From positions 175,608-239,607 of the forward strand of contig JAJEIE010000029.1 of the NCBI GenBank assembly GCA_022827625.1: 64,000 nucleotides of DNA, in the 5' to 3' direction. Made by a program: the position numbers and the translations under genes. The DNA comes from Candidatus Poribacteria bacterium (GTDB lineage: Bacteria > Poribacteria > WGA-4E > WGA-3G). The notes below the pieces were generated by a model. That model did no database searches. It was not told the origin of the DNA and worked only from the letters and a program-made list of their open reading frames with translations. Each line of letters starts with the position of its first letter. The first letter of the stretch is position 1. Below are positions 51,250 through 59,246 of this stretch, one piece after another.

Positions 51250-52536
51250 TCACACATACTCCCGCAAATGCGCTAAAGTCCGCGCGACCGCCCCCAAATT
51301 CTCCGCAATCAATTGCTTCCCAATGTTCCCCGCTGCCGCCCGCGCAGCATCGTCCTTCAGCCACACCGCAATAGTGTCTGCCAATTGTCGCGCGTCACGA
51401 ACCAGTTTCGCACCACCCCGATCCACGAGTAAAGACGCTTCATAAGCGTTCTGGATCGTCGGACCAAAAACAACAGGTTTTCCCATTGCAGCAGGCTCCA
51501 TTACGTTATGAACGCTCCCACGAAAACTCCCCCCCACAAATGCTATATCCGCCACCCCATATAACTTCGCCAGAAGCCCCACCTTGTCAACGATAAGGAC
51601 ATCCATCGCCGATAAATCTATTCCAGGTGTAAGTTCAGAAAAGCAGAAGTGTGCTAATTCCGCCCGTCCCAGATGTCCGCGAATTTCTTTTATGCGCTCA
51701 AGTGTCGGTTCGTGTGGCACCAAAATCAGGTGTGGAAAATCTTTAGGAATACGCTCGCGCAGGAGCCGGTAAGCCGGTAACAAGACTTTCTCATCTTCCG
51801 CATACGTACTACCAGCAATGAGAATAGGACGTTTTAAGGTCGCTTGTCCGTGGAAAAATTCAGCATCAGGATCGACAGCAGTTGCCCGTCGGTAGACCTG
51901 CTCATAGCGGGTATCACCCGTGACGATAATCTCATGCGTTGGCGAGCAGAGCTCCTGGAAACGTGCCGCATCCGCCTCTGAAATCGCACAATGCACGCGG
52001 ATATGCCGGTGTACACTCCGAAAAAACGGCTTCGCAAAACGGGAGAGTCTTTTCGATTCGGCGTGTAACGTCCCCGCAACCACGACAATCGGAATATCGC
52101 GTTTAGCGGCTTTCCAGACGAGGTTGGGCCAAATATCGAATTTTGAAAAAACGATTAGCGTAGGTTCAATGAATCGCAGCAAACGTTCAGCGTTCCGAGG
52201 TGTATCGAGGGGAAGATAAACGGCAGCATCGGCGTAGGGATAGGATCGCGCATTCGGGGCAACGGAAGGCGAGAAAAAGGTTAGAACAATTCGGGTGTCT
52301 GCATAAATCGCTTCGATGAGCGGTTTCGCTTGCTCAAATTCACCCACAGAGGTAAAGTGAAACCAGACCGTTTTTTTTAAATCGCGTGCAGCCTGGAGTT
52401 GATTCGTCAGTTCCGCAAATACGTTCTTCCGCCCTTTGACACCTTCCTGAATTTTAGGATTGCAACACCGCGCGCCGTGAAAGCCGATGAACATTGCAGG
52501 AACAACGAGGATGTTATAGATGAATTGCCAAAACAT
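51250..52536 (-). CDS. waaA: 3-deoxy-D-manno-octulosonic acid (Kdo) transferase
   Basis: The 428-residue protein has an N-terminal membrane anchor (about 3-20) and a GT-B fold with WFHFTSVGEFEQAKPLI (catalytic Glu), SKFDIWPNLVW, RFQELCSPTHEIIVTGDTRYEQ, LIAGSTYAEDEKVLLPAY, PHEPTLERI and GGSFRGSVHNVMEPAAMGKPVVFGP (quoted in part as GGSFRGSVHNVMEP). It adds Kdo to lipid A precursor, which is direct evidence for lipopolysaccharide. The upstream terminator of trxA suggests separate transcription or partial read-through. No strong Shine-Dalgarno sequence is seen. Confidence 0.94.
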   Translation of the reverse strand: MFWQFIYNILVVPAMFIGFHGARCCNPKIQEGVKGRKNVFAELTNQLQAARDLKKTVWFHFTSVGEFEQAKPLIEAIYADTRIVLTFFSPSVAPNARSYPYADAAVYLPLDTPRNAERLLRFIEPTLIVFSKFDIWPNLVWKAAKRDIPIVVVAGTLHAESKRLSRFAKPFFRSVHRHIRVHCAISEADAARFQELCSPTHEIIVTGDTRYEQVYRRATAVDPDAEFFHGQATLKRPILIAGSTYAEDEKVLLPAYRLLRERIPKDFPHLILVPHEPTLERIKEIRGHLGRAELAHFCFSELTPGIDLSAMDVLIVDKVGLLAKLYGVADIAFVGGSFRGSVHNVMEPAAMGKPVVFGPTIQNAYEASLLVDRGGAKLVRDARQLADTIAVWLKDDAARAAAGNIGKQLIAENLGAVARTLAHLREYV

Positions 52537-52546
52537 AGCAAACTTT

Positions 52547-52588
52547 AAAAAAAGAGAGGAAGAATGGAAAAGAACATTTCATTCTCCC
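52547..52588 (-). terminator. Rho-independent terminator of trxA
   Basis: On the reverse strand GGGAGAATG (52588-52580) pairs with CATTCTTCC (52566-52558, one G-T pair), and TCTC followed by seven T (52553-52547) comes after. It lies about 50 bases after the trxA stop and just before the waaA start. Confidence 0.7.
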
Positions 52589-52637
52589 AATCTTCCAATC
52601 TTCCATTTCCCAGAGGTGTGTTATGAGGTGTTGGTGC

Positions 52638-52964
52638 TTATAGTGCGTCTAAGATTTTCTTTTTGAGTGCGTCTTTAGGCATCGCGCCAACAATTTGCCC
52701 TGCAACCTTACCGTCCTTGAACACAAGAAGCGTCGGAATGCTCCGAACACCGTACTGCATTGCTGTCTGGCGGTTATCGTCAACATTGACTTTCCCAACT
52801 TTGAAAGTATCCGAATTCTCCTCAGCGAGCTCTTCCAAGATCGGCGCAATCATCTTGCACGGACCGCACCACTCCGCCCAAAAGTCAACAACAATTGGCG
52901 TATCCGACGTAATCACCATTCCCTGAAACGTATCGTCCGTAATTTCAAACGTATTTGCAGCCAT
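52638..52964 (-). CDS. trxA: Thioredoxin
   Basis: A 108-residue classical thioredoxin with VVDFWAEWCGPCKMIAPILEEL (active site WCGPC), KVNVDDNRQTAMQYGVRSIPTLLVFKDG (cis-Pro in SIPT) and a closing helix. It keeps cytoplasmic protein thiols reduced. AAAGGAGC lies upstream of the ATG. Confidence 0.96.
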   Translation of the reverse strand: MAANTFEITDDTFQGMVITSDTPIVVDFWAEWCGPCKMIAPILEELAEENSDTFKVGKVNVDDNRQTAMQYGVRSIPTLLVFKDGKVAGQIVGAMPKDALKKKILDAL

Positions 52965-53065
52965 GTTAGCTCCTTTTTATCTAAAATTTAGCAGGCAGAA
53001 CCGCCTCTTTAATAATAATATTCTCCCTTGAGCAATTATTCTTATGAGTGCTTCAAGACATTAAT

Positions 53066-53095
53066 ATGATACCCTATTCTGAGAAAAATTGCCAA
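53066..53095 (-). promoter_or_regulatory. Candidate trxA promoter
   Basis: On the reverse strand TTGGCA (53095-53090) and TATCAT (53071-53066) are 18 bases apart, about 100 bases before trxA. Confidence 0.5.
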
Positions 53096-53258
53096 TCAAT
53101 TTTTCGGCCTGACTATAGATGAACTTCAAGAAAAAAGTGGCAGGTCCAGTTTGCAACCATACAGCGTCTGACATACTCGCCTCTCTTTACACGCTATCTA
53201 TTTTTTAAACATGGGAACGAAAGACCGAAACCGAATCGTGCTGTATTCGTTTTTTTTC

Positions 53259-53287
53259 TTGATAAAAAAAGTAAGTTTTGGTATACT
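53259..53287 (+). promoter_or_regulatory. Promoter of the molybdenum oxidoreductase operon
   Basis: TTGATA (53259-53264) and TATACT (53282-53287) are 17 bases apart. The leader would be about 110 nt and contains the hairpin at 53344-53367. Confidence 0.6.
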
Positions 53288-53343
53288 GAGAAAATTGATA
53301 GAAACAAGTTGACTAACCAATGCGATGAATATAATTTTAATTT

Positions 53344-53367
53344 AAATTGTGTATGAACACACAATTT
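53344..53367 (+). promoter_or_regulatory. Leader hairpin of the oxidoreductase operon
   Basis: AAATTGTGT (53344-53352) and ACACAATTT (53359-53367) pair perfectly around six bases. It could be an operator dyad or RNA stem. No resemblance to a molybdenum-cofactor riboswitch was seen. Confidence 0.5.
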
Positions 53368-53406
53368 GCCTTTGTTTTTCATTCACACGATTGAAGGAGG
53401 CAACGC

Positions 53407-54042
53407 ATGTCGGATAAAGAAAAAAAACAGGGTACAAGCATCTCGCGCCGGAGCTTCTTGAAAGGTGTAGGCACCGGTACCGTTGCCGCGACCGTCGTAC
53501 CCAGCGTCCTCATTGGCAGCGAAAACGCCGCTGAAGCCCAAGCGGGCGACGCTATTTCTACCGCGACCATTCAACTCAACATCAACGAGAAAATGTATGA
53601 AGTTGAAGTTGAAGCGCGCACGACACTCTTAACAGTTTTACGGGACGGAATGGATACAAGCGGAAACAATGTTGACTTGACGGGTGCTAAACTGATTTGC
53701 GACCGAGGTGAATGTGGTGGCTGTACCGTTATGGTAGACGGCAAGTCAGTCTACGCTTGCATGATGCTCGCAATCGATGCCCAAGGCAAGAAGATAACAA
53801 CCGTCGAGGGCTTAGCAAATGGAGACGACTTGCACCCGGTCCAGGAAGCGTTCATCAAACACGACGCACTGATGTGTGGGTTCTGTACACCCGGTTTCGT
53901 CGTCTCATCTGCAGCACTGTTGAACGAGAACAAACAACCGACACTCGAAGAAATCAAAACCGGGTTGTCTGGCAACACCTGTCGCTGCGGAACTTATCCG
54001 TTCATCTTTGATGCTGTCAAAACCGCATCACGGAAGATGTGA
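53407..54042 (+). CDS. Periplasmic aldehyde oxidoreductase, 2Fe-2S subunit (PaoA-like)
   Basis: The 211-residue protein opens with a twin-arginine signal (SRRSFLKGVG followed by a hydrophobic stretch to about 45). The 2Fe-2S domain (CDRGECGGCTVMVDG...C) and the all-helical second cluster domain (CGFCTPGF and CRCGTY) hold all eight cluster cysteines. It passes electrons from the molybdenum site to FAD. The Tat signal on this subunit, which carries the assembled complex out, is the hallmark of PaoABC-type enzymes. The operon order is iron-sulfur, molybdenum, FAD. tatA and tatC are in this window. Confidence 0.92.
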   Translation: MSDKEKKQGTSISRRSFLKGVGTGTVAATVVPSVLIGSENAAEAQAGDAISTATIQLNINEKMYEVEVEARTTLLTVLRDGMDTSGNNVDLTGAKLICDRGECGGCTVMVDGKSVYACMMLAIDAQGKKITTVEGLANGDDLHPVQEAFIKHDALMCGFCTPGFVVSSAALLNENKQPTLEEIKTGLSGNTCRCGTYPFIFDAVKTASRKM

Positions 54043-54063
54043 GTCCTATTGCTCTATTTGAAA

Positions 54064-54079
54064 GCAAGCCTCGGCTTGC
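54064..54079. repeat. Small palindromic repeat inside the operon
   Basis: GCAAGCC (54064-54070), TC, GGCTTGC (54073-54079) form a perfect 7-bp palindrome in the 91-base gap between the first two subunit genes. It may tune relative expression. Confidence 0.5.
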
Positions 54080-54133
54080 GAGACCCAGCAGGCTGTCGTT
54101 TCATTCGAGCAGTCGCCTATAGGAGGAAAAAGC

Positions 54134-56254
54134 ATGGCATCATGGGGAGAAGCAAGTGAATCGCGCCTTATCGGCAAACGGATAAACCGTTTGTCTGGCA
54201 AGGACAAAGTCACTGGAAAAGCAAAGTATACCTTTGACATCAACCGACCGGGGATGCTCTACGGACGCATCTTGCGTTCTGAAGTCGCACACGCAACCGT
54301 TATGGGCGTTGATACAAGCGAAGCAGAAGCACTGCCCGGGGTCAAAGCCGTTATACCACTCATTGAAATCGGAAATAAACTCCGCTACCAAGGGCAAGAA
54401 ATTGCCGCTGTCGCAGCGGAAACGGATGACATCGCCAAAGACGCAATTCGGCTCATTCATGTCGACTTAGAAGAACTACCGCACGTCGTGACAGAAGCAG
54501 ATGCTATGGCGGAAGGCGCGCCGCAAATCCGAGAGGATTGGGCGGGAAACCAGAGTGAACCTAACATTAGAGAAGATGGCGACCTCGAAGCAGGATTCGC
54601 CGAAGCCGCCGTCGAGGTAGAAGCCACCTACAGCACGGCTGTTCAGACACACGTCTGTTTGGAAACACACGGACACGTCGTCGAATGGGAAGATGAACAA
54701 AACTTGACCGTTTGGGCATCGACACAAGGGGTCTTCGGCGTTCGCAATGACTTCGCGCAACACTTTGAGCTACCCGCAAACCAAGTTAGAGTCATCACGG
54801 AACACATGGGCGGCGGATTCGGTAGCAAATTTGGTCCGGGTATAGAAGGACGCGCCGCTGCGGAATTGTCACGCATCACGGGTAAAGCCGTCAAGCTAAT
54901 GTTAACCCGAAAATCGGAACACCTCGTCGCTGGCAACCGTCCATCAATGACGCAAAATGTTCGCGCAGGGGCGACACGAGACGGACGCCTCATCGCTTAC
55001 GATATGAAGGGACACGGGACAGGCGGTATCAGTAGTGGCGCCGGTTTCCAAGCACCTTACGTCTATCACGTACCAAACCTGCGTACTGAAAGAGTGAATG
55101 TCGCTGTCAATGCTGGAAACCAACGCGCAATGCGTGCCCCCGGACATCCACAAGCCTCATTCGCAATGGACTCCCTGATGGATGAACTCGCCGAGAAACT
55201 CGGGATGAATCCCTTAGAGTTCCGACGCATTAACGATGCAAACGAAGTACGCCAAGCACAGTACACGCTCGGTGCCCAAGAAATTGGGTGGCATCGACGC
55301 AACAGTGTTCCCGGCTCCGGCACAGGTGTGAAAAAACGCGGTATCGGTGTCGGAAGCGGTCTCTGGGGCGGCGGCGGCGGTCGCGGCACTGAAGCACGGG
55401 TCACTATCAACGCCGATGGCACTGTCGAAGCCGTCACCGGAACACAAGACATCGGGACCGGTGTGCGGACCGTCATCGCAATTATTGTCGCTGAAGAACT
55501 TGGACTCAACACGACCGACATTATGGTAAAAGTCGGCGATAGCGGACCAGGGCTACCCTCTGGTGGTAGTGGTGGCAGTCAAACAACGCCATCTGTCGCA
55601 CCCGTTATTAAAACCGCTGCCGCAGCGGCGAAACAGAAATTGTTCGAGCGCATTGCACCTATGCTTGAAGCACCCATCGACGATTTGCGCGTCGGGACTG
55701 GCACAATTTACGTCGTTTCTGACAGAACGAAGACGATCACGTGGGAACAGGCAACCGGACAACTCGGTATGGAAAGCATCAGCGAAGGTGGACATTGGGA
55801 TGAAGAGCTCCGTCAAAATGGCGCAGCTGGCACGCAGTTCGCTGAAGTTGAAGTTGATACCGAAACCGGTGCTGTCAGGGCTATTAAAATTGTCGCCGTA
55901 CAAGACTGCGGATTGGCGATTAATCGTCTAACCACGGAAAGCCAGATTAATGGTGGCGTCATCATGGGATTAGGGCAAGCGCTGCTTGAAGAGCGGTTCA
56001 TGGACCCATACACCGGACGGATGCTCAACGCGAACCTTGAGGATTACAAAGTTCCGGGAACCCTTGAAATCCCTGAGATTAAATCTATCGTTTTCGACAC
56101 GCATCGTCGGGTTACAGGGGTCGGTGAACCGCCATGTATTCCAACGCCTGGGGCGATCGCCAACGCTGTTTACAACGCAATCGGCGTGCGAATTCGAGAA
56201 TTGCCGATAACACCCGACAGGGTTCTTACCGCGCTTGCCGAGAAGAAGGCATAA
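54134..56254 (+). CDS. Xanthine dehydrogenase family molybdenum-binding subunit (PaoC-like)
   Basis: The 706-residue catalytic subunit begins with an aldehyde oxidase a/b hammerhead domain (KVTGKAKYTFDINRPGMLYGRIL, quoted in part as GKAKYTFD). The molybdopterin domain follows: GGGFGSKFGPG, RAPGHPQA, GTQDIGTG, GSGGSQTTP and the C-terminal VGEPP, which holds the catalytic glutamate. It would oxidise aldehydes or N-heterocycles using molybdopterin. There is no signal peptide, consistent with export as a complex by the Tat signal of the first subunit. AGGAGG lies before ATG 54134. The FAD gene follows after 11 bases. Confidence 0.92.
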   Translation: MASWGEASESRLIGKRINRLSGKDKVTGKAKYTFDINRPGMLYGRILRSEVAHATVMGVDTSEAEALPGVKAVIPLIEIGNKLRYQGQEIAAVAAETDDIAKDAIRLIHVDLEELPHVVTEADAMAEGAPQIREDWAGNQSEPNIREDGDLEAGFAEAAVEVEATYSTAVQTHVCLETHGHVVEWEDEQNLTVWASTQGVFGVRNDFAQHFELPANQVRVITEHMGGGFGSKFGPGIEGRAAAELSRITGKAVKLMLTRKSEHLVAGNRPSMTQNVRAGATRDGRLIAYDMKGHGTGGISSGAGFQAPYVYHVPNLRTERVNVAVNAGNQRAMRAPGHPQASFAMDSLMDELAEKLGMNPLEFRRINDANEVRQAQYTLGAQEIGWHRRNSVPGSGTGVKKRGIGVGSGLWGGGGGRGTEARVTINADGTVEAVTGTQDIGTGVRTVIAIIVAEELGLNTTDIMVKVGDSGPGLPSGGSGGSQTTPSVAPVIKTAAAAAKQKLFERIAPMLEAPIDDLRVGTGTIYVVSDRTKTITWEQATGQLGMESISEGGHWDEELRQNGAAGTQFAEVEVDTETGAVRAIKIVAVQDCGLAINRLTTESQINGGVIMGLGQALLEERFMDPYTGRMLNANLEDYKVPGTLEIPEIKSIVFDTHRRVTGVGEPPCIPTPGAIANAVYNAIGVRIRELPITPDRVLTALAEKKA

Positions 56255-56265
56255 GGAGCTAAGCA

Positions 56266-57246
56266 ATGGATAAATTTAGTTACATTAACGCCACCAGCCT
56301 CGAGCAGGTCACTTCGCTCCTGAGTGAAAGCGGATGGGGAGAAGTCATGCTTATCGCTGGCGGTACAGATCTCCTCGGGGAACTCAAAGAATACGTTGAA
56401 ACCCCCAAGACACTCATTAATCTCAAGACACTGCCCGGAATGGATGGTATTACAGCGGACGCATCCGGCTTAAAAATCGGAGCGTTAGCCACTATCGACG
56501 ACATCGCACGGCACCCGACAATCCAACATCATTATACTGTGCTGGCACAGGCAGCAGCCTCTGTCGCTACACCGCAGATACGGAACGTCGGCACACTCGG
56601 TGGCAACCTTTGTCAACGCCCGCGATGCTGGTATTACCGTGACGAAACCATCAACTGCCTAAAAAAAGGTGGCGACGTTTGCTACGCCGTCGATGGTTTG
56701 AGCAAATATCACGCTATCCTCGGTGGCGACCCGGTCTACATTGTCCATCCGTCAGACCTCGCCCCAGCACTGATCGCTTTAGGTGCCTCCCTGAAAATCG
56801 TCGGACCCGAGGGTGAGAAAACGCTGTCACTTGAGGAATTCTTCACTTTGCCTGCAACGAATCCGTTCCGCGAAAACGTGCTGGAACCTAACGAAATTGT
56901 TGTTGAGGTTACGGTGCCACAGGCGAAACCGAATACGAAAAGTTTTTACCTGAAGGCACGCGAAAAAGGCGCGCCCGACTTCGCATTAGCAAGTGTGGCG
57001 GGGGTCTTCGAGATGGACGGGAAAACCTGTAAAACTGCCAGCATCGTCCTCGGTGGTGTCGCACCTGCACCGTGGCGTTCTAAGGAAGCCGAAGCCGCAC
57101 TCACCGGCATGATGATCAATGAATCGGTTAGCCAAAAGGCGGGTGCCGATGCCGTCCAAGACGCACAACCCTTGAACGACAACGCCTATAAGGTAACCTT
57201 AACACAGAACCTCATCAGCCGCGCGGCGATGATGGCTGCAAGCTAA
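56266..57246 (+). CDS. FAD-binding subunit with extra Fe-S cysteines (PaoB-like)
   Basis: The 326-residue protein has the FAD-binding PCMH motifs LIAGGTDLLGELK and TPQIRNVGTLGGNLCQRPRCWYYRD (in part GTLGGNL). Right after these comes a Cys-rich loop: CQRPRC, NCLKKGG and CYAVDG. In PaoB-type subunits such a loop binds a [4Fe-4S] cluster. A CO-dehydrogenase-like C-terminal domain follows. It takes electrons from the iron-sulfur subunit. Together with the two preceding genes it forms a periplasmic aldehyde oxidoreductase. Confidence 0.91.
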   Translation: MDKFSYINATSLEQVTSLLSESGWGEVMLIAGGTDLLGELKEYVETPKTLINLKTLPGMDGITADASGLKIGALATIDDIARHPTIQHHYTVLAQAAASVATPQIRNVGTLGGNLCQRPRCWYYRDETINCLKKGGDVCYAVDGLSKYHAILGGDPVYIVHPSDLAPALIALGASLKIVGPEGEKTLSLEEFFTLPATNPFRENVLEPNEIVVEVTVPQAKPNTKSFYLKAREKGAPDFALASVAGVFEMDGKTCKTASIVLGGVAPAPWRSKEAEAALTGMMINESVSQKAGADAVQDAQPLNDNAYKVTLTQNLISRAAMMAAS

Positions 57247-57252
57247 AGGAGC

Positions 57253-57498
57253 ATGGATATGTTACAAGGAAAAGCACTTCCAATCTTTAATCGCCCGATA
57301 TGCCAATATCTCCGGACAAAGGCGATTTATATTCCGGGCGGCAACTTGCAGAACCTCGTTGAAAACAACCCGGGTTCACACTATTGGTGCAACTGCACAA
57401 TGCAAGTCGTCGGACCCGATGACCAATTTGTGTCTCCGGACGCTTGCAAACAGGCACGCACCTGTTTCAAACCCGTCGGTGGAAAACCGGTAGTCTAA
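57253..57498 (+). CDS. Small cysteine-rich protein in the oxidoreductase operon
   Basis: I do not recognise this 81-residue protein. It has six cysteines (PICQ, WCNC, ACKQ, TCF) and no signal peptide or membrane segment. It lies six bases after the FAD subunit, behind AAAGGAGC, so it belongs to the operon. The cysteine count suggests metal or iron-sulfur binding, perhaps in maturation of the enzyme or as an electron partner; this is inference. ATG 57253 or 57259 may start it. Confidence 0.68.
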   Translation: MDMLQGKALPIFNRPICQYLRTKAIYIPGGNLQNLVENNPGSHYWCNCTMQVVGPDDQFVSPDACKQARTCFKPVGGKPVV

Positions 57499-57804
57499 TC
57501 TCGCAGCTGAAAGAACGCAAACAAAAAAAGGGCAGGCGGTGCACCAAACCGGCTGCCCTTCCACCATAGTAGTTTTGTACTTTCAGGGCTTACACAGTCC
57601 CTTGTATTTACCCAGATTTCTTGGAGCAACATCCAAGTAGACTGTTCGCTGACCGCGACTGCTGACGACTGTGTTTCAGTCATATATCTTTCAATGTTGT
57701 GTAGGTCCTGATCTTAAAGAACCTACATGTCTCCAATCGCGTCAGAAAAAGCGAAAACCATCGCGAAACGTAGTGGAGCGATGCCCAGGATCCCATAGTT
57801 AAAA
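57499..57804. other. Gap after the oxidoreductase operon
   Basis: No protein gene is supported in 306 bases. It holds a hairpin whose T run lies on the reverse-strand side (57521-57560) and short GACTGCTGAC-type repeats near 57655, like those near 47800. A small RNA on the reverse strand ending at the terminator is possible. Confidence 0.45.
57521..57560 (-). terminator. Terminator oriented to the reverse strand
   Basis: AAGGGCAG (57528-57535) pairs with CTGCCCTT (57553-57560), and CGGT (57537-57540) pairs with ACCG (57548-57551) around one mismatch. On the reverse strand the stem is followed by seven T (57529-57523), a classic rho-independent terminator. On the forward strand there is no U tract, though it may still end the oxidoreductase operon. 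Confidence 0.6.
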
Positions 57805-58263
57805 ATGTTTCTGAAAGCGTTGATGCAATGGATACATGTCGGCTCCGTCGTCTTGATGATAGGCGGATTCTTTTTCTTGCGCGCCGTTCTTCTACCAATC
57901 GCCAACCGCTCGTCTGACCCTGCAGCGTTAATCTCATCAGCACTGCGCCGTTTCAGCCATATCGTCTGGACAGCACTGCTAACAGTCCTCATATCAGGAC
58001 TGTATAACTTTATAAGCTTCTTTCGGACGGCACGCGCCGATGCCAGTGTTGATCCTATTACTTCAGATTACTCGCTTTACATCTTCGTCATAGGTATCAA
58101 ATTCTTTATCGTTTTTCTAATATTTACATTAGCAATTTTTCTAACATTCCCATATCCCGTGTTTGAAGTGTACCAAAAGAGACCAGCACCTTGGCTCAAC
58201 CTCACCATAATTTTAGGGCTAATCGTTATCTTTCTATCGGCGTATCTACGCCGGTTAGGGTAA
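57805..58263 (+). CDS. CopD-like integral membrane protein
   Basis: The 152-residue protein has four hydrophobic segments (about 8-28, 48-70, 90-112 and 128-146). It starts with MQWIHVGSVVLMIGGFFF, the His-containing first helix common to CopD/DUF4149-like proteins, and has RRFSHIVWTALLTVLISG before helix 2. Homologs are linked with copper resistance or haem-like membrane domains. The function here is unknown. Confidence 0.7.
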   Translation: MFLKALMQWIHVGSVVLMIGGFFFLRAVLLPIANRSSDPAALISSALRRFSHIVWTALLTVLISGLYNFISFFRTARADASVDPITSDYSLYIFVIGIKFFIVFLIFTLAIFLTFPYPVFEVYQKRPAPWLNLTIILGLIVIFLSAYLRRLG

Positions 58264-58309
58264 CACGCCTTATAACAGAACTCGATAAAAAACTATTAGG
58301 ACTTGAAAC

Positions 58310-59191
58310 GTGGGGATGAACCTGCCGCTCAACCGGATTGTCCGCAGCTACCTCCGAAGGTGTCCAATCACTGAAGGGAAAAGCCTGCTCTTAAAACTGA
58401 CGAAAGATGGGATTATCCCGGAAAATCCGATTGTCATCTTCAAAACTAAGTATCCATTCCGGTTGAAAGCCAACTTAGCAAACCCTGAACACCAATACCT
58501 CTATTTCTACGGCACGCATGACGAGAGATACGTTGTTACTAAGCTCCTCAAAATCATCAAATCGGGAGACATCTGCTGGGACATCGGTGCAAACATCGGG
58601 TTCTATACGTGTCTTCTCGCCTCACAAGTCAAAGACACCGGAGCAGTTATCGCGTTTGAACCGGCTGCACGTACCTGCGGTTATCTTCAGGAAAATGTTT
58701 TCCTGAACGAGTTCACAAACGTCACTATCGTTAATAAGGGACTTGCGGACAATACGGAACAACGGCACCTCTACTATTCCCAAGCAGCACTTGCTGAAGG
58801 CACTGCTTCTTTAAAGTACCCTAATGGACGAACAGCCTCGGAACGTGTAACCCTTGACACAATCGACAACCTTATCGACAAACTACCGACACCTGATTTT
58901 ATCAAGATTGACGTAGAAGGGTATCAGTTAGAAGTCCTGCGCGGTGGGGAACACTTCTTAAAAACACACGCACCCCTCTTAATGGCAGAACTCAAAGATG
59001 TAGGAGAAACCAATCGTGATGACTTCAATGAGATTGAGAAGTACATCACGAATTTAGGCTATAGCCTTTATGAAATCGGGAAATATACCCTCAAGGGGTG
59101 CACACATATCTCTGATAGCAAAAGGCGCAATTTCTTCTTAGCGAATGAGGACTCTCCTGCCTTTTCCAGAATCTCACCATGGCTTAGGTAA
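58310..59191 (+). CDS. FkbM family methyltransferase
   Basis: The 293-residue protein has the SAM-binding motif WDIGANIGFYTCLLASQV, then AFEPAARTCGYLQENV and the family signature DFIKIDVEGYQLEVLRGG with PLLMAEL. FkbM-type enzymes O-methylate sugars or other small compounds. GTG 58310 is eight bases after AGGA; ATG 58316 is an alternative. Confidence 0.88.
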   Translation: MGMNLPLNRIVRSYLRRCPITEGKSLLLKLTKDGIIPENPIVIFKTKYPFRLKANLANPEHQYLYFYGTHDERYVVTKLLKIIKSGDICWDIGANIGFYTCLLASQVKDTGAVIAFEPAARTCGYLQENVFLNEFTNVTIVNKGLADNTEQRHLYYSQAALAEGTASLKYPNGRTASERVTLDTIDNLIDKLPTPDFIKIDVEGYQLEVLRGGEHFLKTHAPLLMAELKDVGETNRDDFNEIEKYITNLGYSLYEIGKYTLKGCTHISDSKRRNFFLANEDSPAFSRISPWLR

Positions 59192-59199
59192 GTCAAAGT

Positions 59200-59239
59200 T
59201 GACTTGCCCACGCGTAGGGGCTGGGTAACCCAGCCCCTA
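59200..59239. terminator. Convergent hairpins
   Basis: AAGTCAA-AG-TTGACTT (59200-59215) is followed by an 11-bp GC-rich stem, TAGGGGCTGGG (59215-59225) with CCCAGCCCCTA (59229-59239). They fill the 55-base gap between two convergent genes and can stop both. Confidence 0.65.
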
Positions 59240-59246
59240 TGTGCGT

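Larger units (their letters stand above)
52965..53406. other. Divergent intergenic region between trxA and the oxidoreductase operon
   Basis: No gene is seen in 440 bases. It carries a promoter for each direction (53066-53095 reverse, 53259-53287 forward), a second forward pair TTGACT/TATAAT (53309-53335) with short 15-base spacing, and a hairpin at 53344-53367 in the operon leader. AAGGAGG (about 53395-53401) is the ribosome site of the operon's first gene. Confidence 0.6.
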
